From the NCBI GenBank assembly GCA_000711775.1, contig ARYC01000100.1:186001-250000 (forward strand): a stretch of DNA of 64,000 nt. Direction: 5' to 3'. The position numbers and the translations under genes were made by a program. The notes below the pieces were generated by a model. The model made no database searches. It was given only the letters and a program-made list of their open reading frames with translations, and was not told where the DNA came from. Within the stretch, counting starts at the first letter, position 1, and the number at the start of each line of letters is the position of its first letter. Positions 45,946 through 59,490 of this stretch are shown piece by piece. Source of the stretch: Oxytricha trifallax. Its lineage: Eukaryota; Ciliophora; Spirotrichea; Sporadotrichida; Oxytrichidae.

Positions 45946-48846
45946 ATGTTTTATAAGAGCATTGACACTCTACCTACTAATATGGCGATATTAAAATTGA
46001 CATAAACTCAAAACACAAGCGAAGATAAGAGCTTTATATGTTAAGAATCTTCTATTAATAATCAAAACTAAATAAAACTTTTTAATAATGAAAATTAACA
46101 GGGTGAAATAGATGAAATAGAATAAATTAATAAAATGAGTTCGAAATAACTGCTAAGTTCATTTTTTCGACAAACTCAACTTTATAAATAAAAAAAATAT
46201 GTTTAACCCTATAAAAATAATGTAAATGAGTTTAAAGGCAGTTTAACTCAAAAGAGGCATTCAATTTTGTAAAAGAACCAAAATTAGATTCTTAAATAAG
46301 TTAAATAATAAACAGAAAAATAAGTCTAACAGAGCCACCTTTCTTAAATTAATGATTCTTTTGAATAGGATCAATCGTTTATCTAGACTCCAATATAAGA
46401 AAAATAACATATTTTAAGTTAAAAATGGATATGTTTTTCCCATAATTAAAAAGTTATAGAAGTTTACTGTTAAGAATGCACTACACCTTTATGCATAGAT
46501 TGCATTTTAAGCAATGAACACAAATTTCATGATATCATATTCCTGGACCAGGCATTTTAAAATACAAAATTATCAATGAATGAGTAGCAGCTTAAAATTG
46601 ATAATAGTAAATTTAGGTTTTAAGACATGCTCTCTGACAATAAAAAATAGCATGAAAGTTTTAAAAATAAGGTTATTGAATTGAGAGAGTAAGTAGATGA
46701 AGCGTTTGTTTAAATGAGAAATATAATAGATACAATTGAAGATAAGATTCATGATTAAATAAATGGTTGTTAAAAATAGGAAAGCGAAATAAGAGCAAAT
46801 TTTAAAACTATAAATGACGAATTGAATGAAGTCATTAAGGAATAAACTAAAGTTCAAAATTAAATATAGTGTAATGAATTACTGGATAAGTACTATAGCT
46901 TGAAGAAATAGGGAATTTAGTTGTCTTAAGTGATAAAATGAGTTAATAAATGAAAAGCCTTGAATAAACTTAACTTTAAGTTTAAAGAGTGAAGATGTTG
47001 ATGTTCGTTTTCTATAGTTTAATCAAATTGAAACCAGCGTTCAATCATAACTTGAATCCCAGTCAAGACATTAACTGCTTATTAAATAAGAAAAATGTAA
47101 AAATAAATTTCTAAATACCTAGAACCCTTTACCATATCAATTTATTCCCATTAAAAGCCAGTTTTCAAAAACAGCACTTGTAATAATTCAACTTGACATG
47201 AACTTTTAATCAAGTGCTAAGAATTTATCAAAAATACGTAAAACAAACTTAAACCAAGATACCAGCCCTACTAATAGCAGCAAGATATCTTAAGCTAAAA
47301 TGGAAAGTTTGAAATATAGAGCAGTAAAATTGCGAGATTATTTTTCAATATTGCTTGAAATATCTAAATGGTAAACTAGCTATAAAAATATAAGACATTT
47401 AAAAGAGATAAATAGTTTATTCTGATTCATTAGAAATTGGCTTTATTTGATAAGTGGCTTAGTTTAAAAATAAGTTTAGTTACTTCAGAATATTTTAAAA
47501 GAAATTTTAATAGTTTTTTATGATAAATTATTCAATCGTATTATAATTATCTGATAATTTTTTTAAAAATATCAATTTCAGCAATAATACAGCACTCCTC
47601 AAATCTAATAAGAATTTTAACAGAAATAGTCTCGTGGAAACTTCTAAAATAGATTTGTCAAGTATAAGAAACAGAAAGAGAATTAATTCAATTAATAAGG
47701 ACTTAATCAGTAATAGCAGTCCATATAGTGTGAAGAATTAAAAAAGCTTAGTAGTAAATAAAACTTCAAAGGATTATCAAAATCGAAAGGCTGCTTTGCC
47801 ATTGAATTTACTTGAGTAAAGCAGAGAGAGGAGAAATTATTTAATTTATAGATAAAGTTATGTTAATTTAAATAAATTACATTGAATGGTTCTTAATCTT
47901 CTATCAGGACACAAAAATCAAGAATTTTCAATTAGACTTAATTATAAAACTCAAAAATATTTGCATAAAAATTTTCAAATTAACAGTACCTTTCAAAAAC
48001 TTAATCAGAGTAAAAGCTACTGACGAATTCTTTAAGAAACTTAGAAAAACCATTAGATGAAGATAAACCACATAGACAAAATCAATTAATCTAAAATTTC
48101 ATAAAATTAAAGCAATAGTTTGAATAAAATTTTTAACTAAAATAGAAAGAAGTAAATTCTCAGTAATCAAAAAGTATCCCCTACAATATGAGAGAAAGCA
48201 GGAATCAATAATTTCATCATTTTGATAAAAACAAAAAAATATCTAAGAATTTAACAAGCACTAAAAGTTTGAATAATTTATCAACAAGTCAAGGAGGATA
48301 TCAAAAAGATCACTTGATATATCCATTTAATAGATAAGAAGACATTAGTCTGATGGAGTTGAAATTAGATGAAGATATAAATGAAGAAGATGATGAGAAA
48401 TATCCTGTATTCGCTCATCATAGTCTATTCAAAAAGAGGCTTTAAAAATAATTAATTTATAGGGTTATTAGGAGTGTTTAATCAAAATATTATAATATAA
48501 ATTTAGGCTTTTGGAGATTGAAAGTAGAGATTTAATATTTGGTACGTTATAAAGACCATCTCCATAGAGTAACTTAAGGCCTCAAAATCAGTCTGCAAGT
48601 AAACTTTGTAAGTTTTACTATAGTAGTTCATCTATAAAAATAATGTAATTTTTAACCAGCTTTTGATTTCTATTATATCACCTTAAAGAAAACGATGGCT
48701 TGAGAATTTCTCGCAATCAATCATATGCCCCTAAAATAACCCGTCTTATCAATAAAAATAAGAATTCAGAATTAAACTATCATAAACCCAGAAATTGGCG
48801 AAATATATCAATACTTCTGCTAAGAAAGTTGATAAAAATCAAATGA
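45946..48846 (+). CDS. B-box zinc-finger, coiled-coil (TRIM-like) protein
   Basis: ATG 45946 (MFYKSIDTLPTNMAILKLTQ) and an unbroken ~330-codon frame. A Gln-rich N-terminus leads to a B-box: CFSHNQKVIEVYCQEC then PLCIDCILSNEHKFHD (C-x2-H, C-x2-C, C-x2-C, H-x2-H). A long coiled coil follows (NKVIELREQVDEAFVQMRNI, INDELNEVIKEQ). Further exons continue with SEDVDVRFLQFNQIETSVQS, LRDYFSILLEISKW, SSIRNRKRINSINKDLISNS, ELKLDEDINEEDDEKYPVFA, FGTLQRPSPQSNLRPQNQ and NDGLRISRNQSYAPKITRLI, ending near TGA 48844-48846. GT..AG introns separate several of these. TRIM-type proteins act as ubiquitin ligases or scaffolds, but no RING is visible here, so a scaffold role is more likely. Confidence 0.72.
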
Positions 48847-49276
48847 TTTAATTAATTTTTAAATTTTAAATGTCATAAAATTATAATTGCATTTGGATTA
48901 CGAAATTTAATAAAAATTTCAAATCTAAATGATAGAAGAGATAAATCATAAAATCAAATTGAAAACTACAACTCAGGGTTAGATGAAATCAAAAATAAAA
49001 TAATTAAGTGGATAAATAATAGTAAAATATAAGGAATAGTTTAATCCCTAGTATTACATAAAAATTAAAAATCTTTTGCACAATTGAATTAATATAAACC
49101 TAAAAATAAAGTGCAGAGATTAAACTGATTCTAAGTTACATATTAATTAATTATTACTTATTTATAATGAATTAATTTTATTTTGATTATAGTAAAATTT
49201 AATAAAAAATTAATGAAATAAACTAACTTTAAAATCAATATAATTTCTAATCAGATTAAGAATCTTCATATATTGA
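48847..49276. other. Spacer between convergent genes
   Basis: About 430 bp, AT-rich, between two convergent 3' ends; no feature supported. Confidence 0.45.
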
Positions 49277-51745
49277 TCACTCACGTTTTACCTCTTATAT
49301 ATTTGCAATCTGCAGACTAGACATTTAATTTAATTTCAAAGTAGCTTTTATTGTTGACTGCTAACTAGTCTTAGGTATTTTAAGCTTCTTAAGAGCAGGA
49401 GCATATTTATTATAAGATTCAGTTAGGGCGGGGGTAAATTGCAAACTGCTTTGCATGTTTTAGTTTAGGGCTTTTTTCTCATTTGATTGCAAAAAGTAAG
49501 ATGAATTTACTACAGTTTTAATGATATCAATCGATGGAAGTGCAACCCCTAAACCCCCTCTCTTGAAATTGGTGTTAGTACTAATACCAATGTTTGTAGG
49601 GCTAAATGGATCAATATTTTGTAAAGTATGCCTAAATCTAGGTTGTGAGAATGACTACTTTAAATTTGGAGTTTTATGAGCAGAAATTTTATGATTGATA
49701 TTCTAATGCATTAACTGCAACTACTTATCTTTTTATTATTACTAAGTTGCGTTGAAAGTCTTTATGTTTTCCATCTTATTAAAATCTTTAATTTTGTTGT
49801 CTATTCTATTAAATTTTGAATTCATTACGAAATGTTGAGAAGTACTCAAACCCAGGAATTTTTATCGTCTTTTGAGAGAGGCCTCATCTAATTTGCTCTA
49901 TATTTATTTATATCTGTCTATGCTAAATTTTTAATTTTTAATTTCATTTTTCAAATAACAAGACATGATAAAAAGAATTTACATTTTTACTTTATTACAA
50001 TATAGCTTTCATCCTCTGATGAATCATCCGATTCAGAAGTTCTCATAAATTTCTTATGCAATTCTTCTTTAGGCATCCTTCTCTTTTCTTGTGATACTTT
50101 AATTTTAGACTCAGGTTTGTAAATACAGCTTTTAGTAATTAAATGTCATTTATCTCAAAATGTAATCGAATGAAAACTTCCCAAGTTTTTTGTTAACTTG
50201 AATTTGCTTCATCAAGAAATCTTTGTATTAAACCCATTTCTTTTCTTGGGCAAATAGCTGTTAAATTTGTGATTGACTTGGGTAAGGCTTGTTATATCTC
50301 TTGAAATCTTGTAGTAAATCCTTACAAAATAAGAGAAAATCATTTGATGGAAGAGTATAGATTTCAGAGGGCAATACTGATATAATTAAATGGTCCATTG
50401 ATTTCTTATCCATAACATTATTATGACAAAATACATCACCTGAGTCCAAATCGTCAAGCTCAAGGTATTAGATTTACTCTTAAGTTCCCATTTCCTCTTA
50501 AACTGTTCCTATCATTGAATTTTTATCATGAATTTCTTGACTTTTGAATTGTTTATTCTTAAGTTTAGGGAGAGCAGAGTGAGTTTACCGAAATTGTTCT
50601 TTCTTTGAAAAAGAACTACCTAGAGTCTTATTAAAACTTGGACCAGTTTGAGCAGCTGAATTCCCCAAGCTTATATTCTTATTAGACTTTATCTCTTTAA
50701 CAACTTTCAACTTTCCACTTTTGATCAAGTAAACCATCTTAGGCATGTCTCCCTATTAAACGACATTTTCTTTTGTGCTAATTTTAAGATACCTACTTCT
50801 AGTAACTATAGTAAATATTAATTCCTTATTCATATCTTCAAAGAGTGGAAAGTTCATGTAGAATGTGATCATCTTATCCATTTAATCTATGTGATAGTCT
50901 CTTATGATTTTTTCATAGGCAAATCTAGATACCACCACCAAATCGCATCTTTCTAGAGAAGTTACCGTGGCTGTTATTGGAGCGTTATAAATCAAAGACA
51001 GTTCTCCAAAATAAGCTCCAGGGTGTAGATCTACGACATGTTTCTATAAATGTATTAAGATTGACACTGTAGTAACTTACAAAGAATTTGTTTCCAGTCA
51101 TGTCATTGAAAGACTTAATGTAAATTGATACTCTTCCATCAAGAATTAAATAAAATTTGTCTCCTTCAGAACCCTACTCTACTATAGTTTTTTTACCAAG
51201 GTAAGTTTGAAGTGTCATGTATCTAGCAATATCTAGTAATTTATATTTATTGATTTTCTTCAATCCCAACACTAATATAATGGAGTATAACATATAGTTT
51301 AGCTTGTCCTTAAAATGCTTCAGACAATCAACGTTCTTTCTAGGTCGTATTAAACAAACTATTAATTATTACTGAAAGAAGACTAGCTACTTCATTTAGC
51401 TCTTCAGGTGTCCTCTAAGTTGCTGGTTTTGATAAAATCTTTTTAATCCTTTCTTTTTTAACTCTAATTAGAATCATAAGTGCCTTCATTTAAGCTGTCT
51501 TTGATATTTTAGGTTTGTCTGACTGACCATCTATATGCGCATATTCCAAATTATCTTCATATTCAGCATTCTCTTAAGTGGTTTGAAGTGCAGTTCCCTG
51601 ATGGAGATCTAGGTCATTGTTTACTTTAGTATTATCTATTTTAAAGTGTATAAAATTATTAGTAAAGTTCCTTTCTATATTTTAGACTCTAAACTTATTT
51701 AAGATGTTTGTTTCATAATGAAATTCGTTCCTATAAATAGAGTAA
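49277..51745 (-). CDS. Tandem cyclic-nucleotide-binding-domain protein
   Basis: Two cNMP-binding (CAP_ED) beta-barrels. Domain 1: KYKLLDIARYMTLQTYLGKK, VEQGSEGDKFYLILDGRVSI, then after a 37-nt GTAAGT..AG intron HPGAYFGELSLIYNAPITAT. PGAYFGELSLIYNAPxTA is the phosphate-binding cassette with its Gly-Glu and Ala, although the canonical Arg is Ile/Thr here. Domain 2: FYMNFPLFEDMNKELIFTIV, LKISTKENVVQQGDMPKMVY, LIKSGKLKVVKEI. A Ser/Lys tail follows and ends QIANIQEVKRE, TGA 49277-49279. The N-terminus is polar, with KALMILIRVKKERIKKILSK. No kinase or channel domain is seen. The start lies upstream of 51745 and was not found. One frame shift near 51340. Confidence 0.8.
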
Positions 51746-52295
51746 TGATAAAAGTAAAATTTAATATAAATATATTTAAGTCAATTAAGCGAACACGCAA
51801 ATGGGAGGTACTTTCTGTAATGCAACTTTTGATCCAAAAAGATTTCACATTAAAAAGATCAATGAGATATTCTTAAATTGTAATCAATCTTGTCTTTGTC
51901 TTATTTACAATGTATATAGTTAATAATAGCGTTTGGTTTAATAAAATATCTTAATTTAATATTAATTCAAATCAATCATTTAATTGTAAATTACTTTAAA
52001 AATTGTTGGTGTTGGTTATTTTTATATTAGTAAAAATTAAATTCATATTTTTGATATATAACAGTTGTTTATCCCAAATTTCACTTTCCTAGTTCTAAAT
52101 TTGACAGAAAAATTACTATTATACTACGTAACTTACAATTTTTAATTAACATGATTATTTATCAAATTACATTAGTTTCCCTTCCCATCTTAATTTTATA
52201 CGTTTTTTCTTAATTCTTATTTAAATGTGTATACTTAAAAAAATAAGGGATAAGACCCTAAAAATGTGTTTGGTTCTGATTAATTAAATTAAAAC
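51746..52295. other. AT-rich spacer
   Basis: About 550 bp. A plus-strand ATG at 51805 opens a short frame (MGGTFCNATFDPKRFHIKKI) but it has no stop context or homology I can support, so it is left unannotated. Confidence 0.4.
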
Positions 52296-52469
52296 ATGAT
52301 TGATTCAATTGAGAGACATGCAAAGGGGTCTTGCAAGGATTTAATTTAGCTTATGTAGATAAATAAGAAATTTATTAAGAAAATCTGTAACTACCTATCT
52401 AAGAGAGTAGCCGAACCCATATATACAGCTCAGTAAGTAAAAGTCATAAAGTGGTCGAAAATAAAGTGA
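52296..52469 (+). CDS. Small ORF, possibly first segment of a larger gene
   Basis: 57 codons from ATG 52296 to TGA 52467-52469: MIDSIERHAKGSCKDLIQLM, then IKKICNYLSKRVAEPIYTAQ, rich in Lys and amphipathic. Not recognised. It could be a small protein or the 5' segment of the membrane-protein gene that follows, interrupted by an IES. Confidence 0.4.
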
Positions 52470-52959
52470 AATATATATATTTACAATCAACACCTATAAA
52501 TTTAATGTTTTATTATGTGCTTAGCTTTGATTTATTCTAATTATTAAGATAATTGTTATTTGAAGTTTATACAAATTATATTAATAAAAATACAATTTTA
52601 GTAAATTATTAAAAGGAAAATAATTATAAAAAGTTCTACTTTTTAGGGTTTGAATATAAGGCTTTTCTTAACTTACTCTATCGTTTTAGGTTGAGGTTAC
52701 TCGGATTAGTTCTTGTAAGAGATTTGATGCTAACTCCTATCAAAAAAAGAGATATAAAGCAAAGAAAAAAATCATCATAATCAGGAGTTAAATATTTTAA
52801 AATTTTAAAATATACTTTATTTTATTTTATAATTAAATTATTTTTTTTCTCCATTCTTATCATATATTTTCCTTTAAGATCAAATCAAATATAATCATAT
52901 TTTGGATTTTATAAAAACTCATATTTTGTATTTTTAAGGAAAATTGGACAAATGAAATT

Positions 52960-55900
52960 TTATACTATTCATCTTCATTCATTTAGATCGACTATTTCTT
53001 TGAAGTCGGCCTAAACATAAATATAATTATGCGAACATATAAATTGTAAAATTATAAAATTATATTATTCACTACTCTCCATAATTAGGGTCGTAGTGGC
53101 TCTCTCTAGAATTCTAGTGAGTACATCTTTTGCGTTTTGAATGAGAAGTAAATTTTCACAAAAATTAGAGATACCACTAGCAAGGTACTCTAAGGCTGCA
53201 TCAGTGGATAAGAAAAAGAGAAAAATAACGCTCAATTTTTCATTCATGAGTTTCTCCAGATCTTTAATGTATTTTTAACAACATTATAGAAGAGCAAGCT
53301 TTTGTAGAATGAGGACGATTACCTAGAGTTTATCACTCCATTTATTAGTTTTAATGAAAAGAATAGCGGCTATAAAAACAACCATAGTTTAAATAAATCA
53401 ACTTTTGATTAAACTTATAGGTGCATTAAGCCATTAATTCCTCATACCTCGGGTAAAAGATTTACTTCGAAACATATAATGGGTTTTTCAAACTTATACA
53501 ACAAATGAAGGAAAACAGCTTCCGATACATATTTTCCAGCATCCTTAAGACAACTTGGAGTCTTATATAGAGAGCACAAATAACATTCCAAAGTTTAAAG
53601 ACGCTTGAATCGCAGAATGACTCAGCAATTGATTTAGAAGAGATTCACATATATGAAATATAGCAGTCGAAAGATGACTCGATTAATGCTGGGTTACATT
53701 AAAGGTCTATAATTAGTCAAAGATAGAATCCCATTATAGAAAGACCTTCTATGGTTTCTTAAACAAACACTAACTCAAAAGAGCATTAATACTAACTGCA
53801 TTAAATTGGATTTGATATCCTGAGATATCTATTATATTTAATTAAAAATTAAAAAATATTACCTCTTAATTGTAAGTTTAAAGCTCTCATCAGATGTTGA
53901 AAACGAAGATCAAATTTAAGCTTTCTTGCTGCCAATATTTGAATATTTTAACAATCAGGATAAATGGCAATCATCAAGATTTTCTAAATTTACATTATTG
54001 ACGGTCATATACAATTGTAAGGATTTGGCATAGTCAGATAAAATGAGCTTTAGTGTTTCACATTTACTGTCTGACAATGCTTAACTTATAGAGCAAAATA
54101 ATGAGAAACTAATAGACTACTAAATGCTTAACTATGTCTGCGAAACATTTTTGAGATATCTGGTTAAAGACATAATCTTAGAGCGACCACCTGGTGAAGC
54201 TGTGTCTCCACAGTTAAGTGAGAAGGAGGCTGAAAAAAGACTATTTATATAAAGAAATTTGCTAGAAGTCTTCTGTGAGATCATGTCACTTGTGAGCTAA
54301 GAAAAACAATATTAGATAGTTTAATGTTAATAGATACTTTGACTCACTCACTGGTTTTAATCATATAATACCTATCAGCTGCCAATGTAGAAAGCTAACT
54401 TAAATTTGAAATTGAGAAATAGATTAAAATTTTTACTGAGACTTATCTTACTAAGATTAATGATACTGAGCAATTGATATCAGTTTTAGACTATTTGATT
54501 GGCTCAGCTCAAGATGAAGTATTAAGTCAAAATAACAATCAATTAATGCCACTTATTAACAAGATTAAAGTGAAAAATGTTTTATCTCTTATTGAAGCTG
54601 TAATCTACTTTATTTATATTTTGATCTAGGTAAATATGGAAGTTAAAGTTAAATTGTTTTTTTCATTCACTACTTTATTCTCAATCACATAGATTCTCAA
54701 TAATCATCCAGTGGTAATTTACAATCAGATAATTAGCCTCAAAAAGTTGGCAACGTCCTCGCCAAAAGAAAAAGTGGAATAATTAAGTTTCGAAGAATTA
54801 AAGATTCACATTTAATCTTGCTAATGAGTCTCGCTAAGAGATGCCATGATGATGGTTGCATTGAGCAAACTGAAACAGCACTTGTACTTTCAGCTAGAAA
54901 GATCTTGATATTAAAGTTGTGACATAAAAAAGAAATCTTTAAACAAGTATGATTTTAAATAAGCATAGTATTATGGATTATTTTTAGGGTATTTGCTTCC
55001 TAAAATTCATAAATAAATATTGATATTTACAGCATATAAGTATAAACTCTGGTACAGTAATAATAGTGCAAGTGTCAAACATCTCAAACCCTTAAACGTC
55101 GAGACAAACAACCTCTGATTTTTAATATTACGCTACCAAAGCCTAAGGCTACACAATAGAATCTATGACAACAGGCGGCCATCTATTGAAAATGCTCTAC
55201 CAAGTTCTATTAGTCCTTCATTAGCTAGTGTTATACCAAGCAACAATATTCAGAGCTCTGTGGCAACTTACACTTTCTAGTATTTGCCCATTGGCTTTGA
55301 ATAAATTATGATAATTAAAGTTTTTGTTCCTAAGGAATTAACTATTAATAATACAGGTGGGCTTTTATATTTTTCAAATATAATACAACTTCAAATCTTT
55401 TAAACTTTAAAGTAAATAAATTTTGATAAGTTTGTAGAGGAATCTATGGCACAGATAACAGAAATTTAACATGTACTGTAAATAAAACTGAGAAAAGTAT
55501 CTTAATAACAGATGGATTTAAAATGAGGGAGTTGATACCTAAAAATGTCACATTCACTATTGCAAGCTTTAAAAATCCATCGGTAAGTGTCTTATAGTTA
55601 AAATAATCTTTAAGTTAATTCTATTGTTAAAAATTAAAGCCAAAAACAAATGCTTCCATCCATATTAAAATTTAATTATAACTAGCTCATTTAATATTTC
55701 AATTATTACTTAAGATAATTTTGCTGTTGACTCTATTACATCAGACCAATTTTATGAATTTATTGATAAATTTATTTCTAAAAAAAGTATCACAAAATAT
55801 AATAGTTTTTTTATATACCTTGACATAAAGTTCTTCGAGAGTTGCTATGGTTTCTTGACAGAAAAGAGTTTCTATGTTTATAAATGCCTTGAATTATGCC

Positions 55901-58451
55901 CAAGTGGCTTTTACACAAACTCCAGCAATAATATTTGCAAAAATATTAATTATCTTTTTCATGTAGTAATTATCAATAACTGTACATAATGTGAATCATC
56001 ATGTAAAGAATGCAATTAAAACGATGGACTGAGCTATCTTGAATTGATAAATACGATTTATATGATGATGTAAAATGCTATCAAAAGGTCTTTATAGCTC
56101 AATTGTATCCTTTTCTCTTTAATTATTATTCCATAAAAAATTAATCTCATAATCAATTTATATGGAATAAACTATTTTAATGAAAAGTACTGATTATTTA
56201 CTTAAATTATTTGTAAAATAAAGTTACTAGAAATAATATTCTTTTTAAATTTTGAAAATTTTTGAATAAATTTATATTATAACATCCCATTATGACAAAT
56301 TAACAGTACCTATAATTCTCTCTTTATATATTCAATCGCATTAATTAAAAAAAGTATAGACAGATAATTTTATTAGATTGCATTTTTATTTCAAATTTAG
56401 TATTAATTAGAAAATAACTGAAATAAATAATCAACTACAATAAAATTAATATATAATCCCCAAATTTTTTTATAGATTTTAATTTAATCTTTAGTGTAGC
56501 TGCAATTGCATTGACAGTTTTAGTTTTAGTTTCTTCATGTTTCGCCAAAAATACTATATTCCTATAAAAAGTGTAATTGCTATACTTGCCATTTCAGAAA
56601 TTGCTCTCTTAATTTATAATATTTAACATTTGAGATTAACAATATTTATGTAATTTAACTATTTTAGATAAATTGGAGCATGGGGAACTATAGTATACAT
56701 GCTGTTTATGTACGCGGATTTTCTCATATTTTTGCTAGCAGGCGCAGCACTTTTTCTTCTCATTATCATAAACGTAATTTATGCCATTTTACATTTCAAA
56801 TGTATCTTAAGCAGCTCAGATGATTACCATTTAAATAATTTAAAACCTCTATAATAAATGAAATATCAAAGAGGTTGTAAGTAATTAAAATGGGACAATT
56901 ATCAACCTAATTATCATAATATTATATAAATTTGGACTACTACGAAAGAAACTTAAAATGCAATAGATTCTCATAAATCTTCTCTTTAATCCTCTCTTTC
57001 AAATTCAACGTGATTCATATCTCAGTTTATGGGGGTGATGATCACTTGAAGGGCTACCGGAACAGAAAACAATGGTGCATCTGGAATTTAATTGTAGTAG
57101 TCTATTTGTTGACAAGTTGTGCACTAATGATATTTGCCCTGGTTCTTTAGATTTTAAGCACCAATTCACAAGAGATAAGAACTTTCCCCTGGTACATCAC
57201 ATGTGACAATTTATTTGTGTCAATCTACATGGTATTTTGGCTATTTTCAATAACTTTGAGGTATTTACTATACTGTAAGATACCAGATAGAATAAACGAT
57301 GCTTAACCTTATAATAAAGTGGTTGATAATTCAAATTCAGTGATGGGTGACTCTGTGAGTGACAGCGAGAAGAGACTCAAGAAACTCAGGTAAGTGGATT
57401 TGGAGAAAAACAGGCAGGAAACTGAAAAAAAGGACAGGAGACAGATATACCAAATGGTACCACTTAGCAAGAGAATAAACTATTAGGGAATTTTATGGAG
57501 AAACTATTGCTTAAATAAAATTGTCAATATAATTTTATCAATTTTTTTCTCCAATTTTTCAATATGAAATTTAATAAGTAAGCTATATTATTTTTAAACT
57601 TATAAATAAATTCGAGAATATTTCTTGTAAGTAATAAAGCTTAACGGAGTGATTATGAATCCCAAAGAGAAGTTGCAAATGATGGAAGCCAGAAGGAAAA
57701 TTATAAAAAAGCAAAGATTCATAAAAGCGCAAAGACTCCTCAGAATAGAAACCCGAGATAAAATATTCAGGGTCTTGACTTTGAGAGATAAAAGCTAGAC
57801 GACCTCAAAAGAGACTTCTTAGATGAAGTTTAATTTTTATTTTAGGATTTTACTTAATGGAATGAAACATTAAATTATAAAAATTATATAGTAGATGAAG
57901 TTGATAAGAGAGTGTCTAAGAGATAAGAGGATTGGGAGTTGAGTTCTTAAATATCAAGGAGATAGTCCAAAGTAATAGATCCTATTAATGGCAATCATGC
58001 CTTTGATACTCATAATTTAATAGTGAAAAAATTAAACATTTACTATAAAACTATGAATTTATGAATAAATTTATACACTCTTAGAGCCTTTCCAAAAAAA
58101 ATAATGATGAATTCATAGCCAATTAGACATGAAGATGAACTTGAGAAAACTTAAAATCCACTAAATTTCGCATGTACTGCTCCGCAACCCTCTCCAATCA
58201 AATTTCCAATCAAATAAATGAGGAAATATAAATTTAAACTATTCTTTTATGAATTTTGTGATTTTTAAATTTTTTTAAATTTATATGGGAATTATAAAGC
58301 TGTGCATGAAAAACTAAATGAAGTTAGGGAAATTTCATAGTAGACAGTAAAAATAGGGAGAAGCAATTATTCAGTTATGGGTGAAATTTCATATTCTACA
58401 GAGCTTGATGATTAGAATAGAAAATTAACGAGTAAAAAAGGATTTTAATGA
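52960..58451 (+). CDS. Large multi-pass membrane protein with Cys-rich ectodomain (REJ/polycystin-like?)
   Basis: Order of recognisable pieces: HEFLQIFNVFLTTLQKSKLL, PIHIFQHPQDNLESYIESTN, KFTLLTVIYNCKDLAQSDKM, YVCETFLRYLVKDIILERPP, LKFEIEKQIKIFTETYLTKI, NLTCTVNKTEKSILITDGFK. A furin-like Cys-rich block follows (CPSGFYTNSSNNIC, CTQCESSCKECNQNDGLSYL). Transmembrane helices come next: AVAIALTVLVLVSSCFA, GTIVYMLFMYADFLIFLLAG, NLIVVVYLLTSCALMIFALV, YITCDNLFVSIYMVFWLFSI. A charged cytoplasmic tail (SDSEKRLKKLRQVDLEKNRQ, LDDLKRDFLDEVQFLF) ends at TGA 58449-58451. The layout (repetitive ectodomain, Cys-rich module before the membrane, several helices, coiled tail) resembles ciliate REJ/polycystin-type or related sensory proteins, but no diagnostic motif confirms this. 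Many introns and frame breaks. Confidence 0.6.
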
Positions 58452-58495
58452 ATACTTCAATTTTAATCATACTATTTGTACTAAGAAACGTAAAA

Positions 58496-59150
58496 TCATA
58501 AGTTTTATTTAAATTGATATTAAAAATATAGAGATAAATGAAACTGTCTTTCATTTTTTAAGAGATTCTATATAAATAAATATTTTTTAATGACTTTATG
58601 TTTTCCTACTACTATTTATATGACTAATTGTTAATTATACTGCGCACTTATCGCCCCTACTTTTATTGGAGGCTGTTTCTGATTTCTAAGAGGCTTTAGA
58701 ATCGTACTTACTATAGCCTCTCTGATTTCTTTTGATTAAACAGCATATTAATGATGACTCATATCCTCCGCAGTTTGCCCCTCTTGTCCCATTCAAGAAC
58801 TTGATTAGAAATAATTGAGGCAATTATCTTTTAATAATTCCAAAATTTATGAAAGAATATCTCAACAAACTTCTTCCTCTAGGACTAGATGTTTTAAGTC
58901 TTAGTTTTATTCTTCATTATACCAGCATTTTATATCGTAGAAAACCGCTGTTTCAAATTATTGTTATTAGCAGTGTTTGTGTTTTAATCTCATAGTCTAA
59001 TGTTCTGAACTGTTGCTATAACTGCATTTATGATGATTGGAGATTGAAGTTGTTATCTTTATTTGGTAAGTGAACTTTTACTGGGACGTTTCTTTGAATG
59101 TAGATTTTCTTTGGGTTGCCTTTTTAATCAATACTTATAGCAATTTGTTA
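58496..59150 (-). CDS. Ankyrin-like protein, probably C-terminal part
   Basis: Minus-strand reading: KSTFKETSQQKFTYQIKI, ETAVFYDIKCWYNEEQNQDL, LKHLVLEEEVC, DILSQILELLKDNCLNYFQS, MGQEGQTAEDMSHHQYAVQS, KEIREAIVSTILKPLRNQKQ, PPIKVGAISAQYNQQLVIQI, TGA 58496-58498. The GQEGQTAEDMS..A element followed by REAIV is typical of the end of an ankyrin repeat array. In-frame TGA codons sit at 58862-58864 and 58793-58795 between otherwise continuous helices. The 3' end nearly touches the convergent membrane-protein gene (45 bp apart). No start found. Confidence 0.5.
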
Positions 59151-59490
59151 AGGAATAAATGATGTATTCTTTAATTTGCAAAATACAGTTTTGTATATAA
59201 GATAATTTTATTATTTTAAAGGTATGAAAAATATAAAACTTTTATGATATGGATAATTTTCTTCTCCAGTATTTTTATAATTTTATAATGTATATAAAAT
59301 TCATAAATTTTCATTTTTAAAGGTAATTAAAAAAATAAAAGCATTATTATATCTGCAAATATCTTCAATCTAATTTAATTTTTATATCTAAAATCCCTAT
59401 TTAATACATTTCTTAACAATATATTCACTTTATTATTAATTTCTATTGATTGATTTTAGTAAAATAAAAATAGTAGCTTAATAGTTAAAA
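59151..59490. other. AT-rich divergent spacer
   Basis: About 340 bp, strongly A/T-rich; no feature supported. Confidence 0.45.

Noticed and set aside
53065..53247. Minus-strand ORF beginning MNEKLSVIFLFFLST.
   Set aside because: The plus strand reads continuously into the large membrane protein (HEFLQIFNVFLTTLQ), so the minus ORF is a shadow.
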